Of a DNA stretch of 64,000 nucleotides, positions 46,465-53,844 are shown in pieces. The stretch lies in assembly GCF_006335015.1 (NCBI RefSeq), contig NZ_VDGT01000001.1:372001-436000 (forward strand), given 5' to 3'. The notes below the pieces were generated by a model, which ran no database searches, was not told the origin of the DNA, and worked only from the letters and a program-made list of their open reading frames with translations. The stretch is from Streptomyces sedi. Lineage in GTDB: Bacteria; Actinomycetota; Actinomycetes; Streptomycetales; Streptomycetaceae. Position 1 is the first letter of the stretch; the number at the start of each line of letters is the position of its first letter. The position numbers and the translations under genes were made by a program.

Positions 46465-46716
46465 ATGCCAGCCCCAGACCTTTCAGGAATCACCTCTCGA
46501 CAAGAACTCGCCGCATATCTACTCCGACTCGCCCAGCGAGTCGAACAAGGGGAAATCCGGCAGGAGAACGAGCAATCAGTCGACTACGTCAAGGCAGCAG
46601 CATACTGGACCCGTTCCATGCACGGCTTCTTCGCCAACCAGGGAAAGGAAACTCCGGAACAACCTGACTGGGCGCTCATCGCGATGATCTTCAGCGCCGC
46701 ATTCATCTACGAATAG
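46465..46716 (+). CDS. DUF7660-like small immunity-type protein
   Basis: An 83-aa soluble helical protein: ITSRQELAAYLLRLAQRV, then VDYVKAAAYWTRSMHGFFANQG, and the ending WALIAMIFSAAFIYE. The order of these blocks and the terminal IYE match the short DUF7660-type proteins commonly found beside polymorphic toxins. ATG 46465 overlaps the end of the toxin-tip fragment frame; the ribosome site is weak. The IS element is inserted 30 bases downstream. Confidence 0.62.
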   Translation: MPAPDLSGITSRQELAAYLLRLAQRVEQGEIRQENEQSVDYVKAAAYWTRSMHGFFANQGKETPEQPDWALIAMIFSAAFIYE

Positions 46717-46746
46717 GCTCCGCGAACGGGTCACTTCGGACGCTCA

Positions 46747-47670
46747 GAGCGCGTTTGAGATCTGAAGTGCCTCGTCTGGGGCTTGGTCGTTGAATGGTGT
46801 GTGAGCGTTGCCGGAGAGGATTACCCGTCGGACCTGACGGGTCAACAGTGGGTGTTGGTGGAGCCGTTGCTGCCGCCGCCTCGGACCGGGCCGAAGGGCG
46901 GGCGGCGGGAGAAACACCCGCGTCGTCGCATCGTGAAGCGATCTTGTACCTGGCCCGGACCGGGTGCCAGTGGCGCTACCTGCCCAGGGACTTCCCGCCC
47001 TGGCCCACGGTGTACTGGTACTTCACCCGGTGGCACGACGACGGCACTGTGGAGAAGATCCACGATGCGTTGCGCGACAAGGTCCGCCGGACCGACGGCC
47101 GCGATCCCGCACCCACCGCCGGGGTGATCGACTCGCAGTCGGTGCGCGCGGCCGACTCCGTACCGCAGGCCACCAGCGGATACGACGCGGGAAAGCGCCA
47201 GCGTGGCCGCAAACGGTTCATCGTCACCGACACCCTCGGACTGCTACTGGCCATCCACGTCGTCTCCGCCAGCGTCCAGGACCGCGACGGGGCCAGGCGT
47301 CCACTGCTGTGGGCGCGTCTGGACCACCCATCGGTGCGCCTGATCTCGGCAGACGCCGGCTTCGCCGGACGCCTGGTGGAGTGGACCAACCAGATCCTGT
47401 GCCGCACGCTTGAGATTGTCCGTAAGCCGCCTGACCAGCGTGGTTTCGCCGTCCAGCCCCGGCGCTGGGTGGTCGAGCGGACATTCAGCTGGATCACCAT
47501 GCGCCGCCGGCTGGCCAGCGACTACGAAACCAACCCAGCACACTCCGCCACCATGGTCCGCTGGGCGATGACCGACGTGATACTCCGCCGACTCACCCGT
47601 GGCCAACCCGCGACCCGACCCGGACGGCGCCCCCTACGACGCACCTCATAACCAGATCTCAAACGCACTC
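46747..47670 (+). mobile_element. IS5-type insertion sequence, 924 bp
   Basis: Ends are 18-bp inverted repeats with one mismatch: GAGCGCGTTTGAGATCTG at 46747-46764 and its complement at 47653-47670. TCA directly flanks both ends (46744-46746 and 47671-47673), a 3-bp target duplication fitting the TNA preference of the IS427 branch. It carries one transposase gene in two frames. Recently inserted, judging by near-perfect ends. Confidence 0.88.
46801..47651 (+). pseudogene. IS5-family DDE transposase with a one-base frame break
   Basis: The first frame (GTG 46801) encodes the N-terminal DUF4096-like part SDLTGQQWVLVEPLLPPP...KGGRREKHPRRRIV. The catalytic part continues one frame over: EAILYLARTGCQWRYLPRDFPPWPTVYWYF, then GVIDSQSVRAADS with the first catalytic Asp, SADAGFAG with the second, and the Glu region RWVVERTFSWI. 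Restoring one G at 46935 (GTG GAA GCG) gives a single full-length protein. Some IS427-type elements use a programmed shift between two ORFs, but no slippery A-run is present here, so an inactivating deletion is more likely. Confidence 0.8.
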
Positions 47671-48036
47671 TCAGCGACGAACAGGGACCCCATCACACAC
47701 CAGCGCCTGATCGACGAGGTGACCGCCCACACTGCCCCCGAACCGCGCCGCACCGGCGATGCGCGCGACACCGTGACCTTGACCGGCCGAGCCCGCTCCC
47801 GTCAGCGGTCGGGAAACCACCGCCGTCGCGCCCATGCTCACCGCCGACCACAACCACCAAGATCGATGATTGAGCGCTTTCAGCGTGCCCACTGATCGAG
47901 TGACAGGTTGGTGTGGGATCGGAGTGCGCAACGGACAGGGCGCCCGTGCCGTTGAGGGAGGTGCTCGACGTCTTAACTCAGCAACACAGGAGCCCTATTG
48001 GCTCCATATCCTGCCGCACTCGACCTGCCCCACGCC
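47671..48036. other. Intergenic stretch between the IS and the orphan RHS tip
   Basis: No convincing gene on either strand. Open frames are short, arginine/proline-rich and without ribosome sites. Confidence 0.4.
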
Positions 48037-48095
48037 CTACTCAACCCACTCCACCACACTCTCAACCTCCGGCCGCCGCCGGGGCGGCGGCAGCG
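48037..48095 (-). pseudogene. Remnant of the 3' end of the small ORF at 50336
   Basis: Minus-strand translation LPPPRRRPEVESVVEWV closely matches the C-terminus of the small protein at 50336-50551 (LPRRGPEVESTVEWV). It abuts the orphan RHS core copy and marks a second duplication of this region. Confidence 0.65.
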
Positions 48096-48136
48096 ACTGA
48101 GGAGGAGGGGCGGGCCGGGCTGGCCACCGCTGCGGG

Positions 48137-48574
48137 CGGCGGCCAACGCGGCGAAGCAACCGACTCCTGGCCCGGCGACCGAGGCTTCCTCGGAGGCACC
48201 GCCGACCCCACCGGCACGACCCACCTCGGCGCCCGCGAATACGACCCCACACTCGGCCGCTTCCTATCCGTCGACCCACTCCTCATCCCCAACGACCCCC
48301 GCCAACACAACCCCTACCAATACGGCAACAACAACCCCCTCACCTTCTCCGACCCCACCGGCGAAGCCTTCGAGGAATGCCGCAGCGGCCAGTACAAGTG
48401 CAACTACGACCGCAAGGGCAAACTCACCGGCGTCGAATACGGCAAGAACTACGAAAAAATCACCCGCTCCGTCGGCGGCACCCCAGCCCCCCGCTACATC
48501 CGCCAAAACAACGCATCCAATACGCCTGCGCCAAAGACCCCGGCTGCACCGGAACCGCACAACAACAGACCGCA
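48137..48574 (+). repeat. RHS core/tip-junction repeat, copy in the orphan cassette
   Basis: Partner of 44555-44993. I noticed about four substitutions and one missing A. Confidence 0.92.
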
Positions 48575-49108
48575 CGAGCGGAACAGGCACGCATCGCTCA
48601 ACGAGCCGCCGAACGAGCCCAGGCCGTCGCCCATCGCGAACAGCAGAACAAGCGTGCTGACTTCATGACCAGCCTGCTCGCCGGCGACTGGCTCGGCGTC
48701 GCCGACGCCACCGTCGGACGCGGGATGGACTGGCTCAACGAATCCGTGAAACATCCTGTCGAGGAATGGGCCGTTCGCAATGAGGATCTCCTCCGCGACG
48801 TCGGACATCGCCTGCTCAATGTGGGCATCGGAGTGGCCGCAGGTGCGACAGGCGTGGCGGTCTGCGCAGGCACTGCGGGCATGGGATGCGCAGTGGCTGC
48901 CTCCGTCGCCGTGGCGGTCGGCTACGGCACTGTGGCACACACAGGTCTGGCTGTGGCAACCCGGGAGGAGATCACCGTGCCCAAGGTCCTGACCTGGATG
49001 CGTCAGTCCGTAACGGCGGGCCTGGTGAATGGATACTCCCAGGCACGAGCGGGAGTGGGCCCCCTGCGCTATTTTTTCCAGGAGATCAGGAGCCGACGCA
49101 TCGGGTGA
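48137..49108 (+). pseudogene. Orphan RHS core plus alternative toxin tip, frame-broken
   Basis: Starts within the RHS core (QRGEATDSWPGDRGFLGG, LGAREYDPTLGRFLSVDP), nearly identical to the intact toxin gene through 48574. It then encodes a different tip: AEQARIAQRAAERAQAVAHREQQNKRADFMTSLLAGDWLGVADATVGRGMDW and a hydrophobic Ala/Gly region (GIGVAAGATGVAVCAGTAGMGCAVAASVAVAVG), ending at 49108. The A-tract at 48505-48508 has four As where the intact gene has five. The core therefore runs out of frame into the tip, and the full tip lies in the frame ending at 49108. No good start precedes it. It is a silent tip cassette, possibly activated by recombination with the intact gene through the shared 439 bases. 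Confidence 0.82.
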
Positions 49109-49159
49109 ACAGCGTTGGTATGAGTCAGGGAAGATCCGGCAAATGAGGGGGCGGGCGCG

Positions 49160-49822
49160 ATGTGGCGCGGAGCTGTTTGGCAGGGGATGCTATTCGTTGG
49201 ATTGGCCTCGATGCCCCTGGCGGCGATAGGGGTGATCGGCCCCGAGTGGTGGCGGTTCAGTCTACTTTGGTTCGCCGCCATCCTGCCGTTCGGAGTCTGG
49301 TTCGGCGTTCGCCACTACGTGAGGGCACGGCGGGATACCCAGCGACGGGCTGAGGAGCCGGGGTTGATGATTGTCGAAGTGCCTCGGTGGGGGAAGAGAG
49401 GCCTGCGGTGGCAGCGGACTATGGACCTGGCGGGGCAGCGGTTCACGCTGGAGTTGCGGCAACGGGCAGATGGAATCGCGGGAACACTGAGCGACGCAAC
49501 TGGGACAGAGATCATCCAGTTGCCAGAGTGGACTCAACAACCGGGCTGGCTGCGGCGAGAACTGAAACGGCGAAGCCTTTCCGGTGAATATCTTGATGTA
49601 ACGACTCGAGAGACGTTGACCATCTGGTTGAGGGAGGAGGAGATCACCATCTGCTGCGGCCAGAATCCGGCATACGAGGTAAAGCGCCAAGGTATATGCT
49701 CCGGAGACCGCGTGTTGGCTACACGAGACACGCTCGGTTGGCGCGTCTCGAATGACCTCACCAGAGGAGACGCCGCGATATGCGCACTCACGCTCCTCGC
49801 AGGCATCGCCGACTCAGTCTGA
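49160..49822 (+). CDS. Candidate immunity membrane protein of the orphan tip
   Basis: A 220-aa protein with two N-terminal membrane helices (GMLFVGLASMPLAAIGVIG and WRFSLLWFAAILPFGVWFGV) and a soluble C-terminal part of about 160 residues (IVEVPRWGKRGLRWQRTMDL...). ATG 49160 follows GAGGGGG and lies 52 bases after the orphan toxin tip. Position suggests immunity to that tip. No family recognised. Confidence 0.65.
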   Translation: MWRGAVWQGMLFVGLASMPLAAIGVIGPEWWRFSLLWFAAILPFGVWFGVRHYVRARRDTQRRAEEPGLMIVEVPRWGKRGLRWQRTMDLAGQRFTLELRQRADGIAGTLSDATGTEIIQLPEWTQQPGWLRRELKRRSLSGEYLDVTTRETLTIWLREEEITICCGQNPAYEVKRQGICSGDRVLATRDTLGWRVSNDLTRGDAAICALTLLAGIADSV

Positions 49823-49981
49823 CCGAAGAACTCCCTGGAACGAATCCGGTCGAGAAGCTGAATCTCTTCGCCGAACGACGTTGCACTCAATCCAGACAAT
49901 ACGGACACACCTCGCGCAACCACGCAGGCAGCCAGAACACTTCCACCTCCTGGCCCTGGGGGACCCGGACACCACGGCGGC

Positions 49982-50152
49982 GTTGTTACCCCTCCGAGGG
50001 GCGATGAGGACCCGCGTCCGCGGCGCCACCCTCGTCGCCGTCCCCGCCCAGTTGTTACCCCTCCGAAGGGCGATGAGGACACCGTCTCCTCGGGTGATGT
50101 CGGCTGGCGACACCGCCAGGGCGTTGTTACCCCTCCGAAGGGCGATGAGGAC
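49982..50152. CRISPR. CRISPR mini-array, three repeats and two spacers
   Basis: Three 30-bp repeats at 49982-50011, 50051-50080 and 50123-50152, each starting GTTGTTACC and ending GATGAGGAC with an internal CCCTCCGAAGGG-like palindrome. The first repeat differs at one base (A to G). Spacers are 39 and 42 bases and unrelated to each other. No cas gene is in the window, so orientation and type are unknown. It may be an orphan array served by a distant Cas system. Flanking 50153-50335 holds no gene. Confidence 0.85.
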
Positions 50153-50335
50153 ACCGCATCGTGAAGACGCAGGCCAGCACGGGAAGCAGGCCCCACGCCG
50201 AACCGGAAAATGCAGCGACCCTCCAGTAGTGTCACCGACCCCGGGGAGTCGCTGAAATCCACCACGGCCATCAACCACCGAGCCAACCGCACCCGCACTC
50301 GCACCACACACAGGAACGGGAAGAAGCACACCCTC

Positions 50336-50551
50336 CTACACCCACTCCACCGTGCTCTCCACCTCCGGCCCCCGCCGAGGCAACGGCACCGACGACCGCA
50401 ACGAACGAGGCGGAGGCCCACTCCGCGCCGACCGCCGACCCCGACGGCGGCCAGCACCAAGCGAAGCGAGCAGCCTCACCCGTTCGGCCTCAGACAGCCC
50501 CGCCAGAAGACGAGTGACCTGCGCCACAGCATCATCCACGCCCTCACTCAT
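50336..50551 (-). CDS. Small helical protein after the radical SAM gene
   Basis: A 71-aa protein: MSEGVDDAVAQVTRLLAGLSEAERVRLLASLGAG forms an N-terminal amphipathic helix pair, followed by a basic, Pro/Arg-rich stretch and the ending GPEVESTVEWV. It starts 17 bases after the radical SAM stop, in the same direction. That it is a real gene is supported by degraded copies of its beginning (near 35775) and end (near 48040) elsewhere in the island. Function unknown. Confidence 0.55.
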   Translation of the reverse strand: MSEGVDDAVAQVTRLLAGLSEAERVRLLASLGAGRRRGRRSARSGPPPRSLRSSVPLPRRGPEVESTVEWV

Positions 50552-50568
50552 CACCGCAGGTCAGCGCC

Positions 50569-52491
50569 TCAGAGCACCTTCAGCGGCAACAGCTTCTTCC
50601 CCGTGGGTCCCGTTTGTGGCCATGTGTCCATTTGCGGGCAGACCCCGCAGTCGAAGCACGGGGTCCAGCGGCAGTCCTCGACCTCGGTCTCGTCGAGGGC
50701 GTCCTGCCAGTCCTCCCACAGCCAGTCCTTGTCGAGGCCCGAGTCGAGGTGGTCCCAGGGCAGGACCTCCTCGTACGTGCGCTCCCGCGTCGTGTACCAG
50801 GCGACGTCGACGCCGTAGGTCTTGAGGGCGGGCTCGGCGCAGCTCATCCACTGTTCGTAGGAGAAGTACTCGCGCCAGCCGTCGAAGCGTCCGCCCGCCT
50901 CCCAGACCGCGCGGATGACGGAGCCCACGCGGCGGTCGCCGCGGGAGAGGAGGCCCTCGACGATGCCGGGCTTGCCGTCGTGGTAGCGGAAGCCGATGGA
51001 GCGCCCGTAGCGCTTGTCCTCGCGGATGGCGTCGCGCAGCTTCGCCAGCCGCTCGTCCGTGGCCTCGGCCGCCAGCTGCGGCGCCCACTGGAACGGGGTG
51101 TGCGGCTTGGGCACGAAGCCGCCGATGGAGACGGTGCAGCGGATGTCGTTGGAGCCCGAGACCTCGCGGCCCTTGGCGATGACCTTGACCGCCATGCTGG
51201 CGATCTCCAGCACGTCCTCGTCGGTCTCGGTCGGCAGCCCGCACATGAAGTAGAGCTTCACCTGGCGCCAGCCGTTGCCGTACGCGGTGGAGACGGTGCG
51301 GATCAGGTCGTCCTCGGAGACCATCTTGTTGATGACCTTGCGGATGCGTTCACTGCCGCCCTCGGGCGCGAAGGTCAGGCCGGAGCGGCGACCGTTGCGG
51401 GTCAGCTCGTTGGCCAGATCGATGTTGAACGCGTCGACCCGGGTCGAGGGCAGGGAGAGACCGATCTTGTCCTCTTCGTAGCGGTCCGCGAGCCCCTTGG
51501 CGACGTCGGCGATCTCGCTGTGGTCGGCCGAGGAGAGCGACAACAGCCCGACCTCCTCGAAGCCGGTGGCCGCGAGTCCCTTGTCGACCATCTCCCCGAT
51601 GCCGGTGATCGACCGCTCCCGCACCGGCCGGGTGATCATCCCCGCCTGGCAGAACCGGCATCCACGCGTGCAGCCGCGGAAGATCTCCACCGACATTCGT
51701 TCATGAACGGTCTCCGCCAGCGGCACCAGGGGCTGCTTCGGGTAGGGCCACTCGTCGAGGTCCATCACCGTGTGCTTGGAGACCCGCCACGGCACGCCCG
51801 AGCGGTTGGGCACCACCCGCGCGATCCGGCCGTCCGGCAGGTACTCGACGTCGTAGAACGCCGGAACGTAGACACCGCCGGTGCGGGCCAGCCGCATCAG
51901 CAGCTCCTCCCGCCCGCCGGGGCGCCCCTCGCGCTTCCAGTCGCGGACGATGTCGCTCATCGTCAGCACGGCCTGCTCGCCGTCCCCGATCACCGCGCAG
52001 TCGACGAACTCCGCGATCGGCTCCGGGTTGAACGCCGCATGCCCGCCCGCTACCACCACCGGGTGTTCCTCGGTGCGGTCGGCCGCGCTGAGCGGGACGC
52101 CGGCGAGGTCGAGCGCGGTCAGCAGGTTGGTGTACCCCAACTCCGTGGAGAACGAGACCCCCAGCAGGTCGAACGCGCCGACCGGCCGGTGCGCGTCCAC
52201 CGTGAACTGCGGCACCTCGTGCTCCCGCATCAGCGCCTCCAGGTCGGGCCAGACGCTGTAGGTGCGCTCGGCCAGCACGTCGGCGCGCTCGTTGAGCACC
52301 TCGTAGAGGATCATGACGCCCTGGTTCGGCAGTCCCACCTCGTAGGCGTCCGGGTACATCAGCGCCCAGCGGACGTCGACGGCGTCCCAGTCCTTGACCG
52401 TGGAGTTCAACTCACCGCCGACGTACTGGATCGGCTTCTGGACGTGCGGAAGCAGCTCCTCCAGGCGAGGAAAGACCGACTCGATGGGCAT
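50569..52491 (-). CDS. Radical SAM protein, TIGR03960 family
   Basis: A 640-aa radical S-adenosylmethionine protein with an N-terminal B12-binding-like domain (VGLPNQGVMILYEVLN, GVSFSTELGYTNLLTALDLAG, VVVAGGHAAFNPEPIAEFVD). The 4Fe-4S/SAM site FRGCTRGCRFCQAGM supplies three Cys near residue 255. The C-terminal part is Cys-rich (CRWTPCFDCGVCPQMDT), perhaps an auxiliary cluster, and ends GKKLLPLKVL. ATG 52491 is chosen because conservation begins at MPIESVFPRLEELLP. It is regularly found downstream of rodA in actinomycetes, usually followed by a DUF2344 gene and rne, which are absent here. Exact reaction unknown. Confidence 0.9.
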   Translation of the reverse strand: MPIESVFPRLEELLPHVQKPIQYVGGELNSTVKDWDAVDVRWALMYPDAYEVGLPNQGVMILYEVLNERADVLAERTYSVWPDLEALMREHEVPQFTVDAHRPVGAFDLLGVSFSTELGYTNLLTALDLAGVPLSAADRTEEHPVVVAGGHAAFNPEPIAEFVDCAVIGDGEQAVLTMSDIVRDWKREGRPGGREELLMRLARTGGVYVPAFYDVEYLPDGRIARVVPNRSGVPWRVSKHTVMDLDEWPYPKQPLVPLAETVHERMSVEIFRGCTRGCRFCQAGMITRPVRERSITGIGEMVDKGLAATGFEEVGLLSLSSADHSEIADVAKGLADRYEEDKIGLSLPSTRVDAFNIDLANELTRNGRRSGLTFAPEGGSERIRKVINKMVSEDDLIRTVSTAYGNGWRQVKLYFMCGLPTETDEDVLEIASMAVKVIAKGREVSGSNDIRCTVSIGGFVPKPHTPFQWAPQLAAEATDERLAKLRDAIREDKRYGRSIGFRYHDGKPGIVEGLLSRGDRRVGSVIRAVWEAGGRFDGWREYFSYEQWMSCAEPALKTYGVDVAWYTTRERTYEEVLPWDHLDSGLDKDWLWEDWQDALDETEVEDCRWTPCFDCGVCPQMDTWPQTGPTGKKLLPLKVL

Positions 52492-52643
52492 GTGGCGTGC
52501 GTCTTTCGCGACGGGGAACGGTCCCGACCGGCGACACGCCGAGCTGTGTCGATCCGGCGGTGTCGATCGGGCTGACGAAGGCTGGACCATTCAGCGTACC
52601 GGCCCCCGCGCGCCCGCCCGTCCACCGGCGGCGGCGACCGGCC

Positions 52644-53837
52644 TCAGGCGGCCAACGGCCGCTTCATCCGGACCGACTGGAGAAGCCCTATCGCGATCCA
52701 CACCACGAACATCGCGGTGCCACCGTAGGAGAGGAACGGCAGCGGCACCCCGGCGACCGGCATGATGCCCAGCGCCATCCCGATGTTCTCGAAGCACTGG
52801 AACGCGAACCAGGCGACGATCCCCGCCGCGATGATCGTCCCGTACAGCTCCGTGCTGTCCCGCGCGATCCGCAGTGCCCGCCACAGCACCACCCCGATCA
52901 GCACGATGATCCCGCCGGCGCCGAGGAAGCCCAGCTCCTCGCCGGCCACCGTGAAGATGAAGTCCGTGTGCTGCTCGGGAACGAACTGCCCGGTGGTCTG
53001 CGTGCCCTGGAAGAGCCCCTTGCCGTCCAGCTGCCCCGAGCCGATCGCGATCCGGGCCTGGTTGGTGTTGTAGCCGACGCCCGCCGGGTCGCGCGAGGGG
53101 TCGGCGAACGCGGCGAACCTGTCGATCTGGTACTCGTCCAGTATCCCCAGCGCCCAGACCAGCACCGCGCCGAAGACCCCGGCGAGCATCAGCCCGATCG
53201 ACCACTTCAGCGAGGCGCCCGAGCCCAGCAGTATCCCGAGCACGATCATGCTGAGCACCATGGCCATGCCCAGGTCGTCGATGACCACCACGCAGATCGG
53301 CCCCGCCGCCAGCGCCAGCGCCTGGAGCACCGCCCGCCGGCTCGGGTGGTCGCGGTCGCCCGCGTCCACCTGGTCGGCCATGATCACCGCCATCCCGAGG
53401 ATGATCGCGATCTTGGCGAACTCCCCCGGCTGCAACGTGTAGCCGCCCAGCGAGAGCCACGCCCGCTGCCCGTTGATCTCCGTGCCGAGCGGCGAGAAGA
53501 CCAGCAGCATGAACACCATCGCGAAGGCGAAGATCAGCGGCACCGCCGACCGCAGCCGATGGTGCCCCAACCACATCACCCCGACGGCGAGCCCGACCCC
53601 GATCGCCAGGTTGAGGCCCTGGCGGATCAGGAAGTAGTGCGGGTCGCCGCTGTTGATCTCGGTGCGGTTCCGCGTGGCCGACCAAACCAGCAGGATGCCG
53701 ATGACCGACAGCGCCATCGCCGCGAGCAGCAGCACCCAGTCGATGCGGCGCAGCACCGAGTCCCGCGCGGTCAGCCGACGCCAGGTGCCGGGGTCGGGGG
53801 CCAGCCGGTTGACCCTGAGGTGGTGGTTGTTCAACAA
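52644..53837 (-). CDS. rodA: Rod-shape glycosyltransferase RodA (SEDS family)
   Basis: A 397-aa SEDS protein with about ten membrane helices that polymerises lipid II glycan strands for lateral wall growth with its partner PBP2. Typical segments: GQRAWLSLGGYTLQPGEFAKIAIIL with the catalytic Asp region, QARIAIGSGQLDGKGLFQGTQT, DFIFTVAGEELGFLGAGG, and the C-terminal GVPLPFLSYGGTAMFVVW. TTG 53837 has AAGGG upstream and lies 7 bases after the PBP2 stop, so the pair is co-translated. Confidence 0.95.
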   Translation of the reverse strand: MLNNHHLRVNRLAPDPGTWRRLTARDSVLRRIDWVLLLAAMALSVIGILLVWSATRNRTEINSGDPHYFLIRQGLNLAIGVGLAVGVMWLGHHRLRSAVPLIFAFAMVFMLLVFSPLGTEINGQRAWLSLGGYTLQPGEFAKIAIILGMAVIMADQVDAGDRDHPSRRAVLQALALAAGPICVVVIDDLGMAMVLSMIVLGILLGSGASLKWSIGLMLAGVFGAVLVWALGILDEYQIDRFAAFADPSRDPAGVGYNTNQARIAIGSGQLDGKGLFQGTQTTGQFVPEQHTDFIFTVAGEELGFLGAGGIIVLIGVVLWRALRIARDSTELYGTIIAAGIVAWFAFQCFENIGMALGIMPVAGVPLPFLSYGGTAMFVVWIAIGLLQSVRMKRPLAA

Positions 53838-53844
53838 CTGACCC

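Noticed and set aside
47599..47895. A 98-aa frame overlapping the transposase end
   Set aside because: It spans the IS boundary, so it cannot be an old conserved gene, and it has no ribosome site or similarity.
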